A stretch of DNA of 64,000 bases from Antrihabitans stalagmiti. GTDB taxonomy: Bacteria; Actinomycetota; Actinomycetes; Mycobacteriales; Mycobacteriaceae. The notes below the pieces were generated by a model. The model was not told the origin of the DNA. It ran no database searches and worked only from the letters and a program-made list of their open reading frames with translations. The stretch is taken from contig NZ_JAEMNV010000012.1 of assembly GCF_016482825.1 (NCBI RefSeq), positions 62,001 to 126,000 on the forward strand, read 5' to 3'. Positions within the stretch are counted from its first letter, which is position 1, and every line of letters starts with the position of its first letter. The translations under genes and the position numbers were made by a program. Below, piece by piece: positions 21,203 through 31,020 of the stretch.

Positions 21203-22333
21203 TCAGAGATCGAGGACGAGTCGTCCACCGTCTGCTCGCGACACACAGATCAACATCTCGTTCTGTTTCTCTTCGGCAGTGAGCCGGTTTTCGCGATGTT
21301 CGGGCTGCCCGTGCAGCACCTTCACCCGGCACGTTCCACAGAAGCCTTGCTGGCAGGAATAGCCGACAGTCGGCATCTGCCTGCGGATCACAGCCAGTGC
21401 GGTTTCGTCCGCGGGCACCTCGAGTACCTCGCCGCTACTGACCAACTGCACTTCGAACGGCGTTCCACCTTCGACCGTAGGAGCCGAAAATCGCTCGTAA
21501 TGCAATGCGGCCGAAGGGGTTTCATCGAACTCACGACGCACGGCATCGAGCATCGGCGTCGGTCCGCACATATAGACCGCGCCACCTTCCGGTGCCATCG
21601 ACAGGAGCTCAGACGCGGTCGGTATGCCGTACTCGTCGTCGGGACGCACAAACACCCGGTAGGGATCCCACGACTCGATCTCGTCGAGGAACGGCATCGA
21701 CTCGCGTGATCGACCGGAATAGACGAAACGCCAATCCATGCCAAGTTCCCGAGCTGTACGAACCATCGCAATGATCGGAGTGATTCCGATACCTCCCGCG
21801 ATGAACAGCGCACTACCGGTCCCGATCAGGGGAAAACCGTTGCGCGGGCCGCGAACCGTGACCTGCGACCCGGCTTCGAGTTCGTGCATCTCGATCGATC
21901 CGCCACCACCATCGGCGATCCGCCGGACCGCGATCGTATAGACACTGCGGTCGGTCGGGTCGCCGCAGATGGAGTACTGCCGACGTTTACCGGACGGCAG
22001 GTGGAAATCGAGATGGCAGCCTGGTTGCCATGGCGGTACATCGCTGCCGTCGGCTTTTCCGAAACTCAACTGAACGACGTTCTCGTCGGACGCGACGACG
22101 ACACGATCCCGCAGCACCAGTTGCATCGCCGAATTCGGATTGTGGCCTGCATCCGCGCGGTCGTAGTCGGTGCGTTCTATTCGGGCGATGTATACGCGCT
22201 CGATGAGCTTGCCCGCGACGGTGAAGACCCGATCGGCGCGTGGCTTGCCGCGGAGATCTGCCGGCGGCGCATCACTGACGCGATAGCGCTTCTTCGAGGG
22301 GCGGATCCTGGGGACGTTGTCGAGGAGGGTCAT
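21203..22333 (-). CDS. Ferredoxin reductase with C-terminal 2Fe-2S domain
   Basis: A 376-residue protein from ATG 22333, which overlaps the upstream stop by one base (TGATG). It has an FNR-like FAD domain (RQYSICGDPTD), an NAD-binding domain (GGIGITPIIAMV, then YMCGPTPML), and a plant-type 2Fe-2S domain with CQQGFCGTCRV and a final Cys in LICVSRA. This is the FMN/FAD-NAD-2Fe-2S order of phthalate dioxygenase reductase-type electron donors. It most likely feeds electrons to the adjacent PF10118 protein. Confidence 0.9.
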   Translation of the reverse strand: MTLLDNVPRIRPSKKRYRVSDAPPADLRGKPRADRVFTVAGKLIERVYIARIERTDYDRADAGHNPNSAMQLVLRDRVVVASDENVVQLSFGKADGSDVPPWQPGCHLDFHLPSGKRRQYSICGDPTDRSVYTIAVRRIADGGGGSIEMHELEAGSQVTVRGPRNGFPLIGTGSALFIAGGIGITPIIAMVRTARELGMDWRFVYSGRSRESMPFLDEIESWDPYRVFVRPDDEYGIPTASELLSMAPEGGAVYMCGPTPMLDAVRREFDETPSAALHYERFSAPTVEGGTPFEVQLVSSGEVLEVPADETALAVIRRQMPTVGYSCQQGFCGTCRVKVLHGQPEHRENRLTAEEKQNEMLICVSRADGGRLVLDL

Positions 22334-23229
22334 CAGCTCGCCGCTCGTGCGGCAGGTGAACTGGCCAGATATGCCACTGCCTGGGCAGTGGACCCTTCCT
22401 TGCTCGGGTGATAGCCGGGCAGAAAGTAGGTCGACATACGCAGCAGCAACGTGGCCGGGTTCGGCAGCACGCCGCGACGAGCAGCATGGAAGTAATCGGA
22501 CCAGTGCGGTTTGCGCCGGTGCTTGCTCTGCGGTGCGAGCGCCGGATCGTTCGCCATCAGGAATCGCACACCACGAACCCACAGGTAGACGATCACCGGA
22601 ATGACCAGAGCCTGCGTCCGCGCACGGCGGATGTAGCGCTTGTCGAAATACATCAGCACGTCGTAGGCGACGGCTCGATGCTCGACCTCTTCGGCTCCGT
22701 GCCAGCGCAGCAGATCGATCATCGTCGGATGCATGTCGGCGCGATCGAGTCCTTCGGCATTGAGGACCCAGTCACCGAGGAATGCGGTGATGTGTTCGAT
22801 CGCGGCAATCAGCGCGAGGCGTTCGACCAGGTAGTTCTGCTCTTTGAGTCCCGTGATGGGACGCGGACCGAGCAGTTTGTCGAACAGCCAGTGCAGCTGG
22901 TCCGTGAACGGCGTGGGATCGATTCCATTGCTCGCCAGGTGATCGAGTACACCGGTGTGTGCGCCGGAATGCATCGACTCCTGTCCGATGAATCCGATGA
23001 CGTCGTCGCGCAGTTTTTCGTCGTCGATGAAGGGCAGTGCCTCTTTGAACGTTGCGACGAACCAGTCTTCACCCTCGGGAAGCAGCAGGTGAAGCACGTT
23101 GATCGTGTGGGTCGCGACGGGGTCTCCCGGGATGTAGTGCATCGGCACATTCGCCCAGTCGAACGCGACCTGGCGTGGTTGCAGCACCAGATTTTCGGGT
23201 TCCACAACGTGAAGTGTCTCCGTTGACAT
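22333..23229 (-). CDS. PF10118-type metal-dependent protein, probable diiron enzyme
   Basis: A 298-residue, mostly helical protein annotated in its family as a metal-dependent hydrolase. Two E-x-x-H motifs, ESMH in GQESMHSGAH and EVEH in AEEVEHRAVA, with an extra E/H pair in AIEHITAF, are arranged like the ligands of ferritin-like diiron oxygenases. A hydrophobic stretch near residues 205-225 suggests membrane association. It is first in the set with the reductase, which supports an oxygenase or desaturase role over a hydrolase (inference). Confidence 0.8.
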   Translation of the reverse strand: MSTETLHVVEPENLVLQPRQVAFDWANVPMHYIPGDPVATHTINVLHLLLPEGEDWFVATFKEALPFIDDEKLRDDVIGFIGQESMHSGAHTGVLDHLASNGIDPTPFTDQLHWLFDKLLGPRPITGLKEQNYLVERLALIAAIEHITAFLGDWVLNAEGLDRADMHPTMIDLLRWHGAEEVEHRAVAYDVLMYFDKRYIRRARTQALVIPVIVYLWVRGVRFLMANDPALAPQSKHRRKPHWSDYFHAARRGVLPNPATLLLRMSTYFLPGYHPSKEGSTAQAVAYLASSPAARAAS

Positions 23230-23234
23230 TTCTA

Positions 23235-23279
23235 CTACTCCCTAGACAATCAGTGAAAACTAAATGTAACAGGGAGTAG
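23235..23279. promoter_or_regulatory. Inverted repeat around the promoter of the PF10118 operon
   Basis: CTACTCCCT (23235-23243) and AGGGAGTAG (23271-23279) form a perfect 9-bp inverted repeat with a 27-nt spacer. On the minus strand a TACATT -10-like box lies in the spacer and the proximal arm contains the AGGGAG ribosome-binding site of the PF10118 gene. It could be an operator or an mRNA hairpin that hides the site. Confidence 0.5.
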
Positions 23280-23328
23280 CGCTTACTGCTAGTGGCCGAC
23301 AAACCGCTGGTCAACCGCATCTTGCGGC

Positions 23329-23901
23329 TCAGCCGTAGGTATCGCGGGGACCTCGACCCTTCACGTGACGCTCACCTTTGCGCCAACTCGGCGCAACCGG
23401 TCCCGTGATCCGCAACGACGTCACCGACCCGTGCCCGACCGCGGCATTGATCTTCGCAAGGATCTGCCCCTGCATCATCCGGAGCTGCGTAGCCCACGCA
23501 GTCGACTCGGCAGCGATGCTGAGGACACCGTCCTTCAAGGTCGTCGGCTCCGCATGCGATGCAATGTCCTCCCCGACCACCTGCGGCCATCGACCGAACA
23601 CGGTTCCCTCGGCAACCTTGCCCGACCAGCCGCGAGATTTTGCTATCGATCCGGTCAACGAGCCGAAAGCTTGGGGATCGCGATCGTCGGGTCCGGATCC
23701 GGACCAGCCCCGCTTTCGTCCAGGTCGGTATCGGCCCTGATCCGACTTCGGCGACGCCCGACCCTGGCCGACGGCCTTACCGCTCGCCCTCGCGGCGGCA
23801 CGAGCATCCTCCAAGGCTCGGCGTGCAAGGTCGATACCGCGCAACTCCGGCTTGTCACCGGTCGGTTCGGCTGGTGTTCCAGCGTCGGAATCCGATCCCA
23901 T
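23329..23901 (-). CDS. dciA: DUF721 family protein, DciA-like
   Basis: A 190-residue protein from ATG 23901; AAGGAG sits 5 nt upstream, which favours this ATG over the GTG at 23907. The N-terminal 90 residues are basic and low in complexity. The C-terminal domain ([29 protein letters not shown] in parts; [11 protein letters not shown]) is DUF721, now linked to DciA helicase operators, which assist DnaB-type helicase loading. The position next to recF is the standard actinobacterial arrangement. Confidence 0.85.
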   Translation of the reverse strand: MGSDSDAGTPAEPTGDKPELRGIDLARRALEDARAAARASGKAVGQGRASPKSDQGRYRPGRKRGWSGSGPDDRDPQAFGSLTGSIAKSRGWSGKVAEGTVFGRWPQVVGEDIASHAEPTTLKDGVLSIAAESTAWATQLRMMQGQILAKINAAVGHGSVTSLRITGPVAPSWRKGERHVKGRGPRDTYG

Positions 23902-23911
23902 TCCCACTCCT

Positions 23912-23970
23912 TAGGCGCTTCGCGCTCGTGAGTCCTTTTGGAGGTTCCGACCTCCGAAAAGACTCACGAG
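23912..23970. repeat. 59-nt dispersed palindromic repeat, copy 1
   Basis: TAGGCGCTTCGCGCTCGTGA opens this element; GAGTC...GACTC arms, a CTTTT/AAAAG pair and a GGAGGT/ACCTCC inner stem form a long hairpin. A near-copy lies at 56896-56954. It fills the recF-dciA junction, covers the recF stop codon and lies upstream of the dciA ribosome-binding site. Confidence 0.8.
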
Positions 23971-25136
23971 GTACTGACCACTCGCGACACCCTGCCGAGA
24001 TCGGTTTGCTCCGTCGATACTTCCACGATGTCGGCCTCCAGTTCAGCCGGAACATCGTCACCGACAGCCGCGGTGATCAGAACCTGCTCCGCATCAGCGG
24101 CGACCGACGCCAGCGCCGACCGCCGTCGACGATCCAGCTCAGCAAATACGTCGTCGAGCATCAAAACCGGATCGGAACCATCGGCGCGTAACAACTCGTA
24201 GGACGCCAACCGCAACGACAGCGCATACGACCACGACTCACCGTGGCTGGCGAAACCCTTCGCCGGCTCGCTGCCGAGGTACAGCTCGAGATCGTCACGA
24301 TGTGGTCCGACGAGACACACACCGCGTTCGATCTCCTTCGACCGCACGGTCGCCAGTTCCTGCAGAAAGACGGCTTCGAGTACCTCGGCATCGTCCCGGA
24401 CAGGTTCCCGTGCAATATCGAGAAACTCGGGCGGCAACGAGTCGCCGAGACTGCTCTTGTAGCGCACACTCGACGGCCGCGATTCCGGCGCGATCGACCG
24501 GTAGGCCTCGATGAGATACGGCGCCAGCTCGTGGACCAACTTCAACCGCTCCGCGACCAGGATCGAGCCGTGCGCTGCAAGGTGACCGTCCCAGACGTCC
24601 AGCGTTCCGAGGTCGGCTCGACGCGAGCGGGCAGCGGTTTTCAACAGCGCTGATCGTTGCCGCAGCACGCGGTCGTAGTCGGACCGCACAGCAGCCAGAC
24701 GCGGCAACCGTGTTGTGCTCAACTCGTCGAGGAATCGACGGCGCTCCCCTGGATCACCACGGACAAGCGCGAGATCTTCCGGCGAGAAAAGCACCGTTCG
24801 CAGGATTCCGAGAATCTCGCGGGTGCGACGAGCTGGACTTCTATTGATCCGCGCGCGGTTGGCGAGCCCTTGATTCAGTTCGACATCGATCGTCAGTTCG
24901 CGCCCGAGATTGACAACGGTCGCCCCGATCAGCGACTTCGACATTCCAGTACGAATCAGCGGCGCCTCGGAGGCAACCCGGTGCGACGACAGTGTCGAAA
25001 GATAACCCAACGCCTCGAGCAGATTCGTCTTGCCATTGCCATTGGAACCGAGAAATACGGTTCGTCCTGGTTGTAGTTCGATGCCGACCTTGTCCCACGA
25101 CCGAAAATCGTGCAACGACAGGGCTCTGACGTACAC
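23964..25136 (-). CDS. recF: DNA replication and repair protein RecF
   Basis: A 390-residue SMC-like ATPase from GTG 25136. Walker A is GSNGNGKTNLLEAL, the signature is in SHGESWSYALSLRLA, and Walker B is DPVLMLDDVFAELD. RecF binds gapped DNA and helps load RecA. It follows dnaN after 3 nt, so the two are translationally linked. Its stop codon lies inside the palindromic repeat that separates it from dciA. Confidence 0.96.
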   Translation of the reverse strand: MYVRALSLHDFRSWDKVGIELQPGRTVFLGSNGNGKTNLLEALGYLSTLSSHRVASEAPLIRTGMSKSLIGATVVNLGRELTIDVELNQGLANRARINRSPARRTREILGILRTVLFSPEDLALVRGDPGERRRFLDELSTTRLPRLAAVRSDYDRVLRQRSALLKTAARSRRADLGTLDVWDGHLAAHGSILVAERLKLVHELAPYLIEAYRSIAPESRPSSVRYKSSLGDSLPPEFLDIAREPVRDDAEVLEAVFLQELATVRSKEIERGVCLVGPHRDDLELYLGSEPAKGFASHGESWSYALSLRLASYELLRADGSDPVLMLDDVFAELDRRRRSALASVAADAEQVLITAAVGDDVPAELEADIVEVSTEQTDLGRVSRVVSTS

Positions 25137-25139
25137 CCG

Positions 25140-26324
25140 TCAGCCCGGCAAGCGAACCGGCATCAACAGATACGTGTAGTCGCTCTCCGGCGCCGTGAAG
25201 CTACCCGAGGCAGCCGATTCAGGCTCATCGTCGGACGCTGGACGCAGCACCGCAGGCCTGCTCGGTGTCGTGAAACCGAACGACACCCGATCGCTGTGCA
25301 GCGAACCGAGACCGTCGATCAAGTAGCCGGGGTTGAACGCGATGGTCAGCGCAGTGCCTCTGAAGTCAGCCTCCAGCGCTTCCTCTGCACGACCGGCGTC
25401 TTCCCCACCAGCGGAAAGCAACAATCCTTCGTCGGAGAACTCGAGTCGAACCTGAGCACCGCGGTCCGCGACGAGTGCAACACGCTTGATGGCCTCGATG
25501 AGTGGTGCGACGTCGAGAGTCGCCATCGACGTGTGTTCCTTCGGCAGCAGCTGCCTGAACTTCGGGAATTCGGCGTCGAGCAGGCGAGTCGTGGTCCGTC
25601 GACCCGAGGTCACGATGCCGAGCAGACCTTCGGCACCGACCGTCGAACCGCCACCGAGCGACAGTTCGACTCGCGAATCCAATGGTCCGACAAGCGTTTT
25701 CGCAGATTCCGACAGCGTCTTCGCTGGAATCAACACCGCAGCCTTCACATCGGCCTTTGCGGGTTCCCAATCGACGTGCCGCACTGCGAGCCGAAAACGG
25801 TCGGTCGCAGCGAGCACAACCTTGTCGCCCTCGATCTCGACGCGAATACCCGTCAGCATCGGCAACGTGTCGTCCTTACCGGCCGCAACGGCAACCTGAC
25901 CGACCGCTTCGGAGAACGCGTCGACCGACAACGAGCCGGTCTTGCCGGGCAGTTCGGGAAGCTGTGGATAGTCCTCGACAGGCATCGTCGGGAGAGAGAA
26001 CTTGGCACTGCCGCACGCAATCAGGACGCGGGTGCCGTCGACGGTCACATCGACAGGCTTGCCTGGCAGCGACTTGGTGATGTCGGCAAGGAGTCGACCT
26101 GACACGAGCACCTCGCCATGACCGGCAACCTCTGCCGAGATACGCATCTGCGCGGAGACCTCGTAGTCGAACCCGGAGACGGTCAGGCCGTCCTCGGAGG
26201 TCGCGAGCAACACCCCGCCGAGTACAGGAACCGGCGGCCGGGAAGGAAGGCTGCGGGCGACCCAGGCGACAGAATCGGCAAAGTCTTCTCGAGCGACTCG
26301 AAACTTAATGCTCGCAAGCTCCAT
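25140..26324 (-). CDS. dnaN: DNA polymerase III beta sliding clamp
   Basis: A 394-residue clamp from ATG 26324 ([15 protein letters not shown]), with GAGGAAAAG upstream; an in-frame ATG at 26396 is discounted. The three clamp domains are recognisable, with [10 protein letters not shown] in domain 1, DRFRLAVR in domain 2 and the C-terminal [12 protein letters not shown] that ends beta clamps (MPxRL). It forms the processivity ring for the replicase. The upstream intergenic region is the probable origin. Confidence 0.97.
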   Translation of the reverse strand: MELASIKFRVAREDFADSVAWVARSLPSRPPVPVLGGVLLATSEDGLTVSGFDYEVSAQMRISAEVAGHGEVLVSGRLLADITKSLPGKPVDVTVDGTRVLIACGSAKFSLPTMPVEDYPQLPELPGKTGSLSVDAFSEAVGQVAVAAGKDDTLPMLTGIRVEIEGDKVVLAATDRFRLAVRHVDWEPAKADVKAAVLIPAKTLSESAKTLVGPLDSRVELSLGGGSTVGAEGLLGIVTSGRRTTTRLLDAEFPKFRQLLPKEHTSMATLDVAPLIEAIKRVALVADRGAQVRLEFSDEGLLLSAGGEDAGRAEEALEADFRGTALTIAFNPGYLIDGLGSLHSDRVSFGFTTPSRPAVLRPASDDEPESAASGSFTAPESDYTYLLMPVRLPG

Positions 26325-26482
26325 CGCCCGGCTTTTCCTCTCGGTCGGTTGGGGTTCCAACGTCGTCGAAGTCTGACACACGACGCCGACAGACACGCTA
26401 TGCGTTCCGACTCCAACTTGAAAGCCGAACGTCGACGCTGACGATCTCTCGAAGGTGCCGTTCGACCCTTCGTCCCCAACAC

Positions 26483-26531
26483 CTGTTTTTAAAGAGTTAA
26501 TTAGAGGACTAGAACAACAACAGTATTAGGT
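26483..26531. other. AT-rich candidate unwinding element of oriC
   Basis: The stretch around GTTTTTAAAGAGTTAATTAG is clearly more AT-rich than its surroundings and lies on the dnaN side of the DnaA-box cluster. Confidence 0.5.
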
Positions 26532-26697
26532 CCTGTGGAATCTGTGGACCAAGCCCGAAGTCGCAGGTGGCCAAGCGTGGCGACCTGGGGATGGACTCGG
26601 GACAAGCTCGAGGAGCAACGTGACCGGTTGGGGACGGTTCGAGTTTGTCGACATCTCTCCCAAGTTCATCCCCAGGCATTTGGGATTACTCACAAAG

Positions 26698-26706
26698 TTA
26701 TCCACA
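26698..26706 (+). promoter_or_regulatory. DnaA box
   Basis: TTATCCACA, an exact match to the consensus DnaA-binding 9-mer. Confidence 0.8.
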
Positions 26707-26753
26707 GGTGTGAGTTGTTTCATTTTGTTGGAATCGGAGACCTGAAGCAGGAC

Positions 26754-26789
26754 AAAAAACGGCGGCACCCGGTGTTGCGGGTACCGCCG
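26754..26789 (-). terminator. dnaA transcription terminator
   Basis: On the minus strand a GC-rich stem, CGGCGGTACCCG paired with CGGGTGCCGCCG with one mismatch, is followed by six T residues. It starts 36 nt after the dnaA stop. Confidence 0.85.
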
Positions 26790-26824
26790 AAAGTTGTCCG
26801 ACATCGGTGAATCCACGACGGGAG

Positions 26825-28417
26825 CTAGCGCTTCGAACGCTGCTTGATACGTGCCGTCAGCTCCTGGACCTGGTCGTATACCTTCCGACGCTCGGTCATC
26901 TCCTTTTTGATCTTCTTTTCCGCGTACATGACGGTCGTGTGGTCACGGCCGAAGGTCTGACCGATCTTGGGTAGTGACAGATCGGTCAGCTCGCGGCACA
27001 GATACATCGCGATCTGCCTCGCCTGGGCCAGTGGCCTGGCTTTTCCTGGCCCGCAGAGGTCGTCGATCGAAATCGTGAAGTACTCGGCGGTAACGGCCAT
27101 GATCGTCGCCGCATTGATCTCCAACGTCGCCGTATCGGGCATCAGATCGCGCAAGACGATCTCGGCGAGAGTCAGGTCGAGTGGCTGACCGTTGAGCGAC
27201 GCGAACGCCGTCACACGAATGAGCGCGCCCTCCAATTCGCGGATGTTGCGCTCGATCCTGCTTGCGATCAGCTCGAGCACATCGTGGGGAACATCGAGCC
27301 GATCCATGCGGGCCTTCTTACGAAGAATCGCGATCCGGGTTTCGAGTTCCGGTGGCTGCACATCGGTGATGAGGCCCCACTCGAATCGCGTCCGCAGACG
27401 TTCCTCGAGGGTCGTCAGCTGCTTCGGCGGCCGGTCGGAGGAGACAACGATCTGCTTGTTCGCGTTGTGGAGTGTGTTGAAGGTGTGGAAGAACTCTTCC
27501 TGGATACCTTCCTTGCCTTCGATGAACTGAATGTCGTCGACGAGCAGTACGTCGGTCTCGCGGTACCGGCGTTTGAACGCAACCTTGCGGTCGTCACGGA
27601 GACTGTTGATGAAGTCGTTGGTGAACTCTTCGGTCGAGACGTACTTGACGCGCATGCCAGGGAACAATCGCTGCGCGTACTGCCCGGCCGCGTGCAGTAG
27701 GTGCGTCTTCCCGAGGCCGGAGGCACCCCAGACGAACAGTGGGTTGTAAGCCCGTGCCGGAGCTTCGGCGATTGCAACGGCCGCGGCGTGCGCGAAGCGG
27801 TTGGACGCTCCGATCACGAAGGTGTCGAACGTGTACTTCGAGTTGAGGCTGTTCGTACCCGAGGACGACGACGGCGCATCGGCCGGCTTGGTGAAGTAGG
27901 ACGGCCACGAACTCTGGATGCTCGCAATCGCCTCGCGCTCGTCGTCGATCTCGTCGAACGCGGAACTGCCGTTCGCTCCGGTGAGCCGGCGTCGCCGAAA
28001 ATCTGTTTCCGTCGACATGTCGTCGTCGACGTCGTGGGTCATCCGTTCGGGTCCGGAGCGAGTCCGGTTGCGCGGCTCCGGACCGGGGTGCGGTGGTGGG
28101 TCCATCGCAATTTCAGGTGTTTCGGACGCTGCTTCGGCTGCGGCGATACGGACGCCGAGACCTTCTACCTGAATGCCGAGATGGCGTCCGAGGGACTGCA
28201 AAATCGGTTCGCGGAGGTCGCGCTCGATGGCTTCTTGTGCGAAAGACGACGGGACGGACAGCAACGCGAATCCCTGGGTCAGCGTCAGCGGTTTGACCAG
28301 CGCGAGCCACGCTTTGTGCGCGTTCGTCAGAGGAGTGGTCGATCCGTCCGAACCACTGTTGAGCGCTGCAACCACGTCAGGCCATACCGCTGCGAGTGCA
28401 TTTTGGTCGTCGTTCAA
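26825..28417 (-). CDS. dnaA: Chromosomal replication initiator protein DnaA
   Basis: A 530-residue initiator. Domain I starts [12 protein letters not shown], followed by an acidic/Pro-rich linker, the AAA+ Walker [14 protein letters not shown] near residue 232, Walker [10 protein letters not shown] and the domain IV signature [14 protein letters not shown]. The start is taken as TTG at 28417 because AGAGGAGG lies 8 nt upstream and the sequence then matches actinobacterial DnaA; a longer frame to 28546 has no such support. DnaA binds the boxes on both sides of its own gene. Confidence 0.96.
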   Translation of the reverse strand: MNDDQNALAAVWPDVVAALNSGSDGSTTPLTNAHKAWLALVKPLTLTQGFALLSVPSSFAQEAIERDLREPILQSLGRHLGIQVEGLGVRIAAAEAASETPEIAMDPPPHPGPEPRNRTRSGPERMTHDVDDDMSTETDFRRRRLTGANGSSAFDEIDDEREAIASIQSSWPSYFTKPADAPSSSSGTNSLNSKYTFDTFVIGASNRFAHAAAVAIAEAPARAYNPLFVWGASGLGKTHLLHAAGQYAQRLFPGMRVKYVSTEEFTNDFINSLRDDRKVAFKRRYRETDVLLVDDIQFIEGKEGIQEEFFHTFNTLHNANKQIVVSSDRPPKQLTTLEERLRTRFEWGLITDVQPPELETRIAILRKKARMDRLDVPHDVLELIASRIERNIRELEGALIRVTAFASLNGQPLDLTLAEIVLRDLMPDTATLEINAATIMAVTAEYFTISIDDLCGPGKARPLAQARQIAMYLCRELTDLSLPKIGQTFGRDHTTVMYAEKKIKKEMTERRKVYDQVQELTARIKQRSKR

Positions 28418-28546
28418 GACGGGTGCCTCCTCTTGTGGAGATTCGATGAGGCTTGGGTACGACTGCACCGAACCCCGGTGTGGAGCGACCCCGAACCGCG
28501 CCACGTAGGGATACGAATATGCCACCCCGGTGCTGTCTCCACACAA

Positions 28547-28555
28547 TTATCCACA
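28547..28555 (+). promoter_or_regulatory. DnaA box upstream of dnaA
   Basis: TTATCCACA, an exact consensus, flanked by further TCCACA-type half matches within 25 nt. It lies 130 nt upstream of the dnaA start. Confidence 0.7.
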
Positions 28556-28704
28556 GATGTGGAGAAACACAGGGATGTTACTTGGATCTCCTGCGACCCG
28601 GAACAAATCGCCCTCACCTGGGCTTTTTCGGACAGTTTCTGATAAGCCGACCCTAAGTAAGCCTGGTCGAGGTCTGGAACCTGTGGAATCTGGGTGCAGC
28701 GAGT

Positions 28705-28734
28705 TTGACCCGACCAGGGCGACCCGATTACCCT
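28705..28734 (+). promoter_or_regulatory. Candidate rpmH promoter
   Basis: TTGACC (28705-28710) and TACCCT (28729-28734) are separated by 18 nt, which fits an actinobacterial SigA-type promoter (TTGACn and TAnnnT). It would give a leader of about 180 nt. Confidence 0.5.
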
Positions 28735-28918
28735 CGTACAGTCACCCGCTGGTGAGGTGGCCGCTTCGTGCTGGCTGGGCTTGCTCGGTTCACGATCCTC
28801 GGATCGGCCGTTGCTTGCGTTGCGTCACCAGTGTTGGACCAAAGTTGTTTTACCACCAGATTTGCAAGTCCCCATTGGGCACCACGAGGGTGCCTACGAT
28901 TTTCGAGGAGTGTTCACC

Positions 28919-29062
28919 GTGGCCAAGGGCAAGCGGACGTTCCAGCCGAACAACCGACGCCGCGCGCGTGTTCACGGCTTCCGTCTCCGGATGCGGACCC
29001 GTGCGGGCCGCGCAATCGTTTCTGCGCGTCGCCGTAAGGGCCGCGACACACTGACCGCCTGA
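28919..29062 (+). CDS. rpmH: 50S ribosomal protein L34
   Basis: A 47-residue, strongly basic protein from GTG 28919 ([20 protein letters not shown]), with GAGGAG upstream. Length and the [12 protein letters not shown] motif identify L34. It begins the rpmH-rnpA-yidD-yidC-jag operon. Confidence 0.97.
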   Translation: MAKGKRTFQPNNRRRARVHGFRLRMRTRAGRAIVSARRRKGRDTLTA

Positions 29063-29089
29063 TCGATACCTTCGGGTTCGGACGCTCGG

Positions 29090-29494
29090 GTGTTGCCTGA
29101 GCCACATCGGTTGCATCACCACGCAGACTTCTCCCGGACGGTGCGCCGCGGCCATCGAATCGGGAGGCGTGACCTCGTCGTGCACATTTTCGACAGGAAC
29201 CGTGCTGCCGATGATGCGACCTCCGAACCTGTTCTCGGCGTCGGTGGACTCCGAATGGGTTTGATCGTGAGCAAGACCGTCGGCAACGCCGTCACACGTC
29301 ATCGTGTTGCGCGTCGCCTGCGGCACAGCTTTCACAGCTTGATCGACGACGTCGACCTCAGTGTCGACGTCGTCGTTCGTGCATTACCCTCCGCTGCGTC
29401 TGCGTCGTCCGCGGATCTCGAGCGCCAACTTCGCGCCGGGCTGTCGAAAGTTCGCCAGCGCTCGATGTCCCCCGCCGAAAATACTCGGCGATGA
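29090..29494 (+). CDS. rnpA: Ribonuclease P protein component
   Basis: A 134-residue basic protein from GTG 29090. The RNR motif region VGNAVTRHRVARRLRH and the early FSRTVRRGHRIGRRD segment identify the protein subunit of RNase P, which matures tRNA 5' ends. It follows rpmH by 27 nt and overlaps yidD by 4 nt. Confidence 0.95.
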   Translation: MLPEPHRLHHHADFSRTVRRGHRIGRRDLVVHIFDRNRAADDATSEPVLGVGGLRMGLIVSKTVGNAVTRHRVARRLRHSFHSLIDDVDLSVDVVVRALPSAASASSADLERQLRAGLSKVRQRSMSPAENTRR

Positions 29495-29826
29495 TGGCGC
29501 AACGATTGCAGACCTCGGTCGCGTTCGTCAGGAACGCTCCCGTTCGGTCTCTCGTTTTTCTCGTCGAGCTGTACCGGACCTATGTGTCCCCCACTCGCAT
29601 GCCGACCTGTCGATTCACCCCAACCTGTAGTGAGTACGCAGTCGACTCGCTGCGCGAATGGGGTGTCTTTCGGGGTCTAGCTTTGACGGTCGTTCGATTG
29701 GCTAAATGCGCGCCCTGGCACCCTGGTGGGTGGGACCCGGTTCCGCAGCGCAAAAGCCGCCGCGACCATAAGACCGATACGAAGCACCACTCGATGCCGA
29801 GTGTGAATCAACAGAGGAGTACATAG
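29491..29826 (+). CDS. yidD: Membrane protein insertion efficiency factor YidD
   Basis: A 111-residue protein overlapping rnpA (ATGA). The core [27 protein letters not shown] and [14 protein letters not shown] is the diagnostic YidD sequence (given here in parts of one motif set) with three conserved Cys. It is thought to help YidC insert membrane proteins. The C-terminal 25 residues are a charged tail. Confidence 0.93.
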   Translation: MMAQRLQTSVAFVRNAPVRSLVFLVELYRTYVSPTRMPTCRFTPTCSEYAVDSLREWGVFRGLALTVVRLAKCAPWHPGGWDPVPQRKSRRDHKTDTKHHSMPSVNQQRST

Positions 29827-29830
29827 AGCC

Positions 29831-30970
29831 GTGCTCGACTTCATCTACTACCCGGTCGCCGCGATTTTGTGGTTCTGGCACAAGGTGTTCGGGGCCATCC
29901 CGTTCCTCGGGCCGGCCAACGGAATTGCGTGGGCGCTCTCGGTTGTGTTCCTCGTGTTCACGTTGCGACTGCTGCTGTACAAGCCCTTCGTCAAGCAGGT
30001 GCGCACAACACGTCAGATGCAGGAACTGCAGCCGCAGATCAAGGCGCTGCAGAAGAAGTACGCGGGCGACCGCCAGCGTCAGGCTCTCGAACTGCAGAAG
30101 CTGCAGAAGGAACACGGCTTCAACCCGATCATGGGCTGCCTTCCTGTTCTTGCGCAGGCGCCGGTGTTCATCGGTCTCTATCACGTGCTGCGTTCGTTCA
30201 ACCGGACCGGTCACGGAATGGGTCAACTCGGCCTCGATCCGGCGACCAACAGAACGCTGAACAACTATGTGTTCGATGTTGCAGACGTCAACTCGTTCCT
30301 TGATGCTCGTCTGTTCGGCGCACCGATTTCGGCTGCGGTCACCGCACCGGAAACCGAGCTGATCGGCTTCGTCAACGAGAACCTCGGCCTCGGGCTCCCC
30401 TCGACTGTGGGCCTTGCACTCGTCGCCATCCCGTTGATGATCATTGCGAGCCTCGCGACGCACTTCAACGCTCGTGCGTCGGTCGCCAGGCAGAGCGAAG
30501 CAGCCGCAGCCAACCCGCAAGCCGCGATCATGAACAAGTTGGCCCTGTGGGTGTTCCCGCTCGGTGTGCTCGTGTTCGGTGTGTTCCTGCCGATCGCCAT
30601 CCTGCTGTACTGGGTTGCCAACAACATCTGGACCTATGGTCAGCAGCACCTGGTGTTCCGCAAGATCGACAAAGAAGAAGAGGCCAAGAAGCAAGAGGTC
30701 CTCGAGCGGCGGACACAGAACGCACCGAAGCCAGGCGCGAAACCGATGAAGACGAAGGGTGGGGCAGTCGAGCTGACGAAGGGTTCCTCACTCGACGACA
30801 GCGACATCGAGGACGACGAAACTCCGTCGACACCGAAGCCCGGTCAGAAGCCGAAACAACCCGTGAAGCAAGCTCAGAAGAGGCCCAACAGGGGTACCAG
30901 TCAGCAACGTAGGCCTTCCGGAGCGCGGTCGGGCAATCGTGGTAGGTCGAACAAGCGAAAGCGAAGCTGA
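29831..30970 (+). CDS. yidC: Membrane protein insertase YidC
   Basis: A 379-residue protein from GTG 29831, 4 nt after yidD. Membrane helices begin at once ([20 protein letters not shown]). The conserved region [21 protein letters not shown] follows and later helices include [22 protein letters not shown]. It lacks the periplasmic P1 domain, as in Gram-positive types. The Lys/Pro-rich C-terminal tail is typical of ribosome-binding tails in actinobacteria. Confidence 0.95.
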   Translation: MLDFIYYPVAAILWFWHKVFGAIPFLGPANGIAWALSVVFLVFTLRLLLYKPFVKQVRTTRQMQELQPQIKALQKKYAGDRQRQALELQKLQKEHGFNPIMGCLPVLAQAPVFIGLYHVLRSFNRTGHGMGQLGLDPATNRTLNNYVFDVADVNSFLDARLFGAPISAAVTAPETELIGFVNENLGLGLPSTVGLALVAIPLMIIASLATHFNARASVARQSEAAAANPQAAIMNKLALWVFPLGVLVFGVFLPIAILLYWVANNIWTYGQQHLVFRKIDKEEEAKKQEVLERRTQNAPKPGAKPMKTKGGAVELTKGSSLDDSDIEDDETPSTPKPGQKPKQPVKQAQKRPNRGTSQQRRPSGARSGNRGRSNKRKRS

Positions 30971-31020
30971 GCCGGATGCTGACAGAAAAGACGCGGGAAG
31001 AAGAGGAAACGGAAACCACA

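Larger units (their letters stand above)
26325..26824. other. dnaA-dnaN intergenic region, probable oriC
   Basis: 500 nt without a gene. It holds a perfect DnaA box TTATCCACA (26698-26706), a one-mismatch box on the other strand TGTGGACCA (26543-26551), a one-mismatch TTGTCGACA (26645-26653), an AT-rich stretch (about 26483-26531) that could unwind first, and the dnaA terminator. In mycobacteria and relatives this interval is the origin. Confidence 0.75.
28418..28918. other. dnaA-rpmH intergenic region
   Basis: About 500 nt between divergent dnaA and rpmH. It contains a perfect DnaA box TTATCCACA at 28547-28555 next to TGTGGAGAA (28558-28566, reverse complement TTCTCCACA), suited to dnaA autoregulation or to a second part of the origin, and the rpmH promoter. 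Short frames here show no recognisable protein. Confidence 0.65.
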
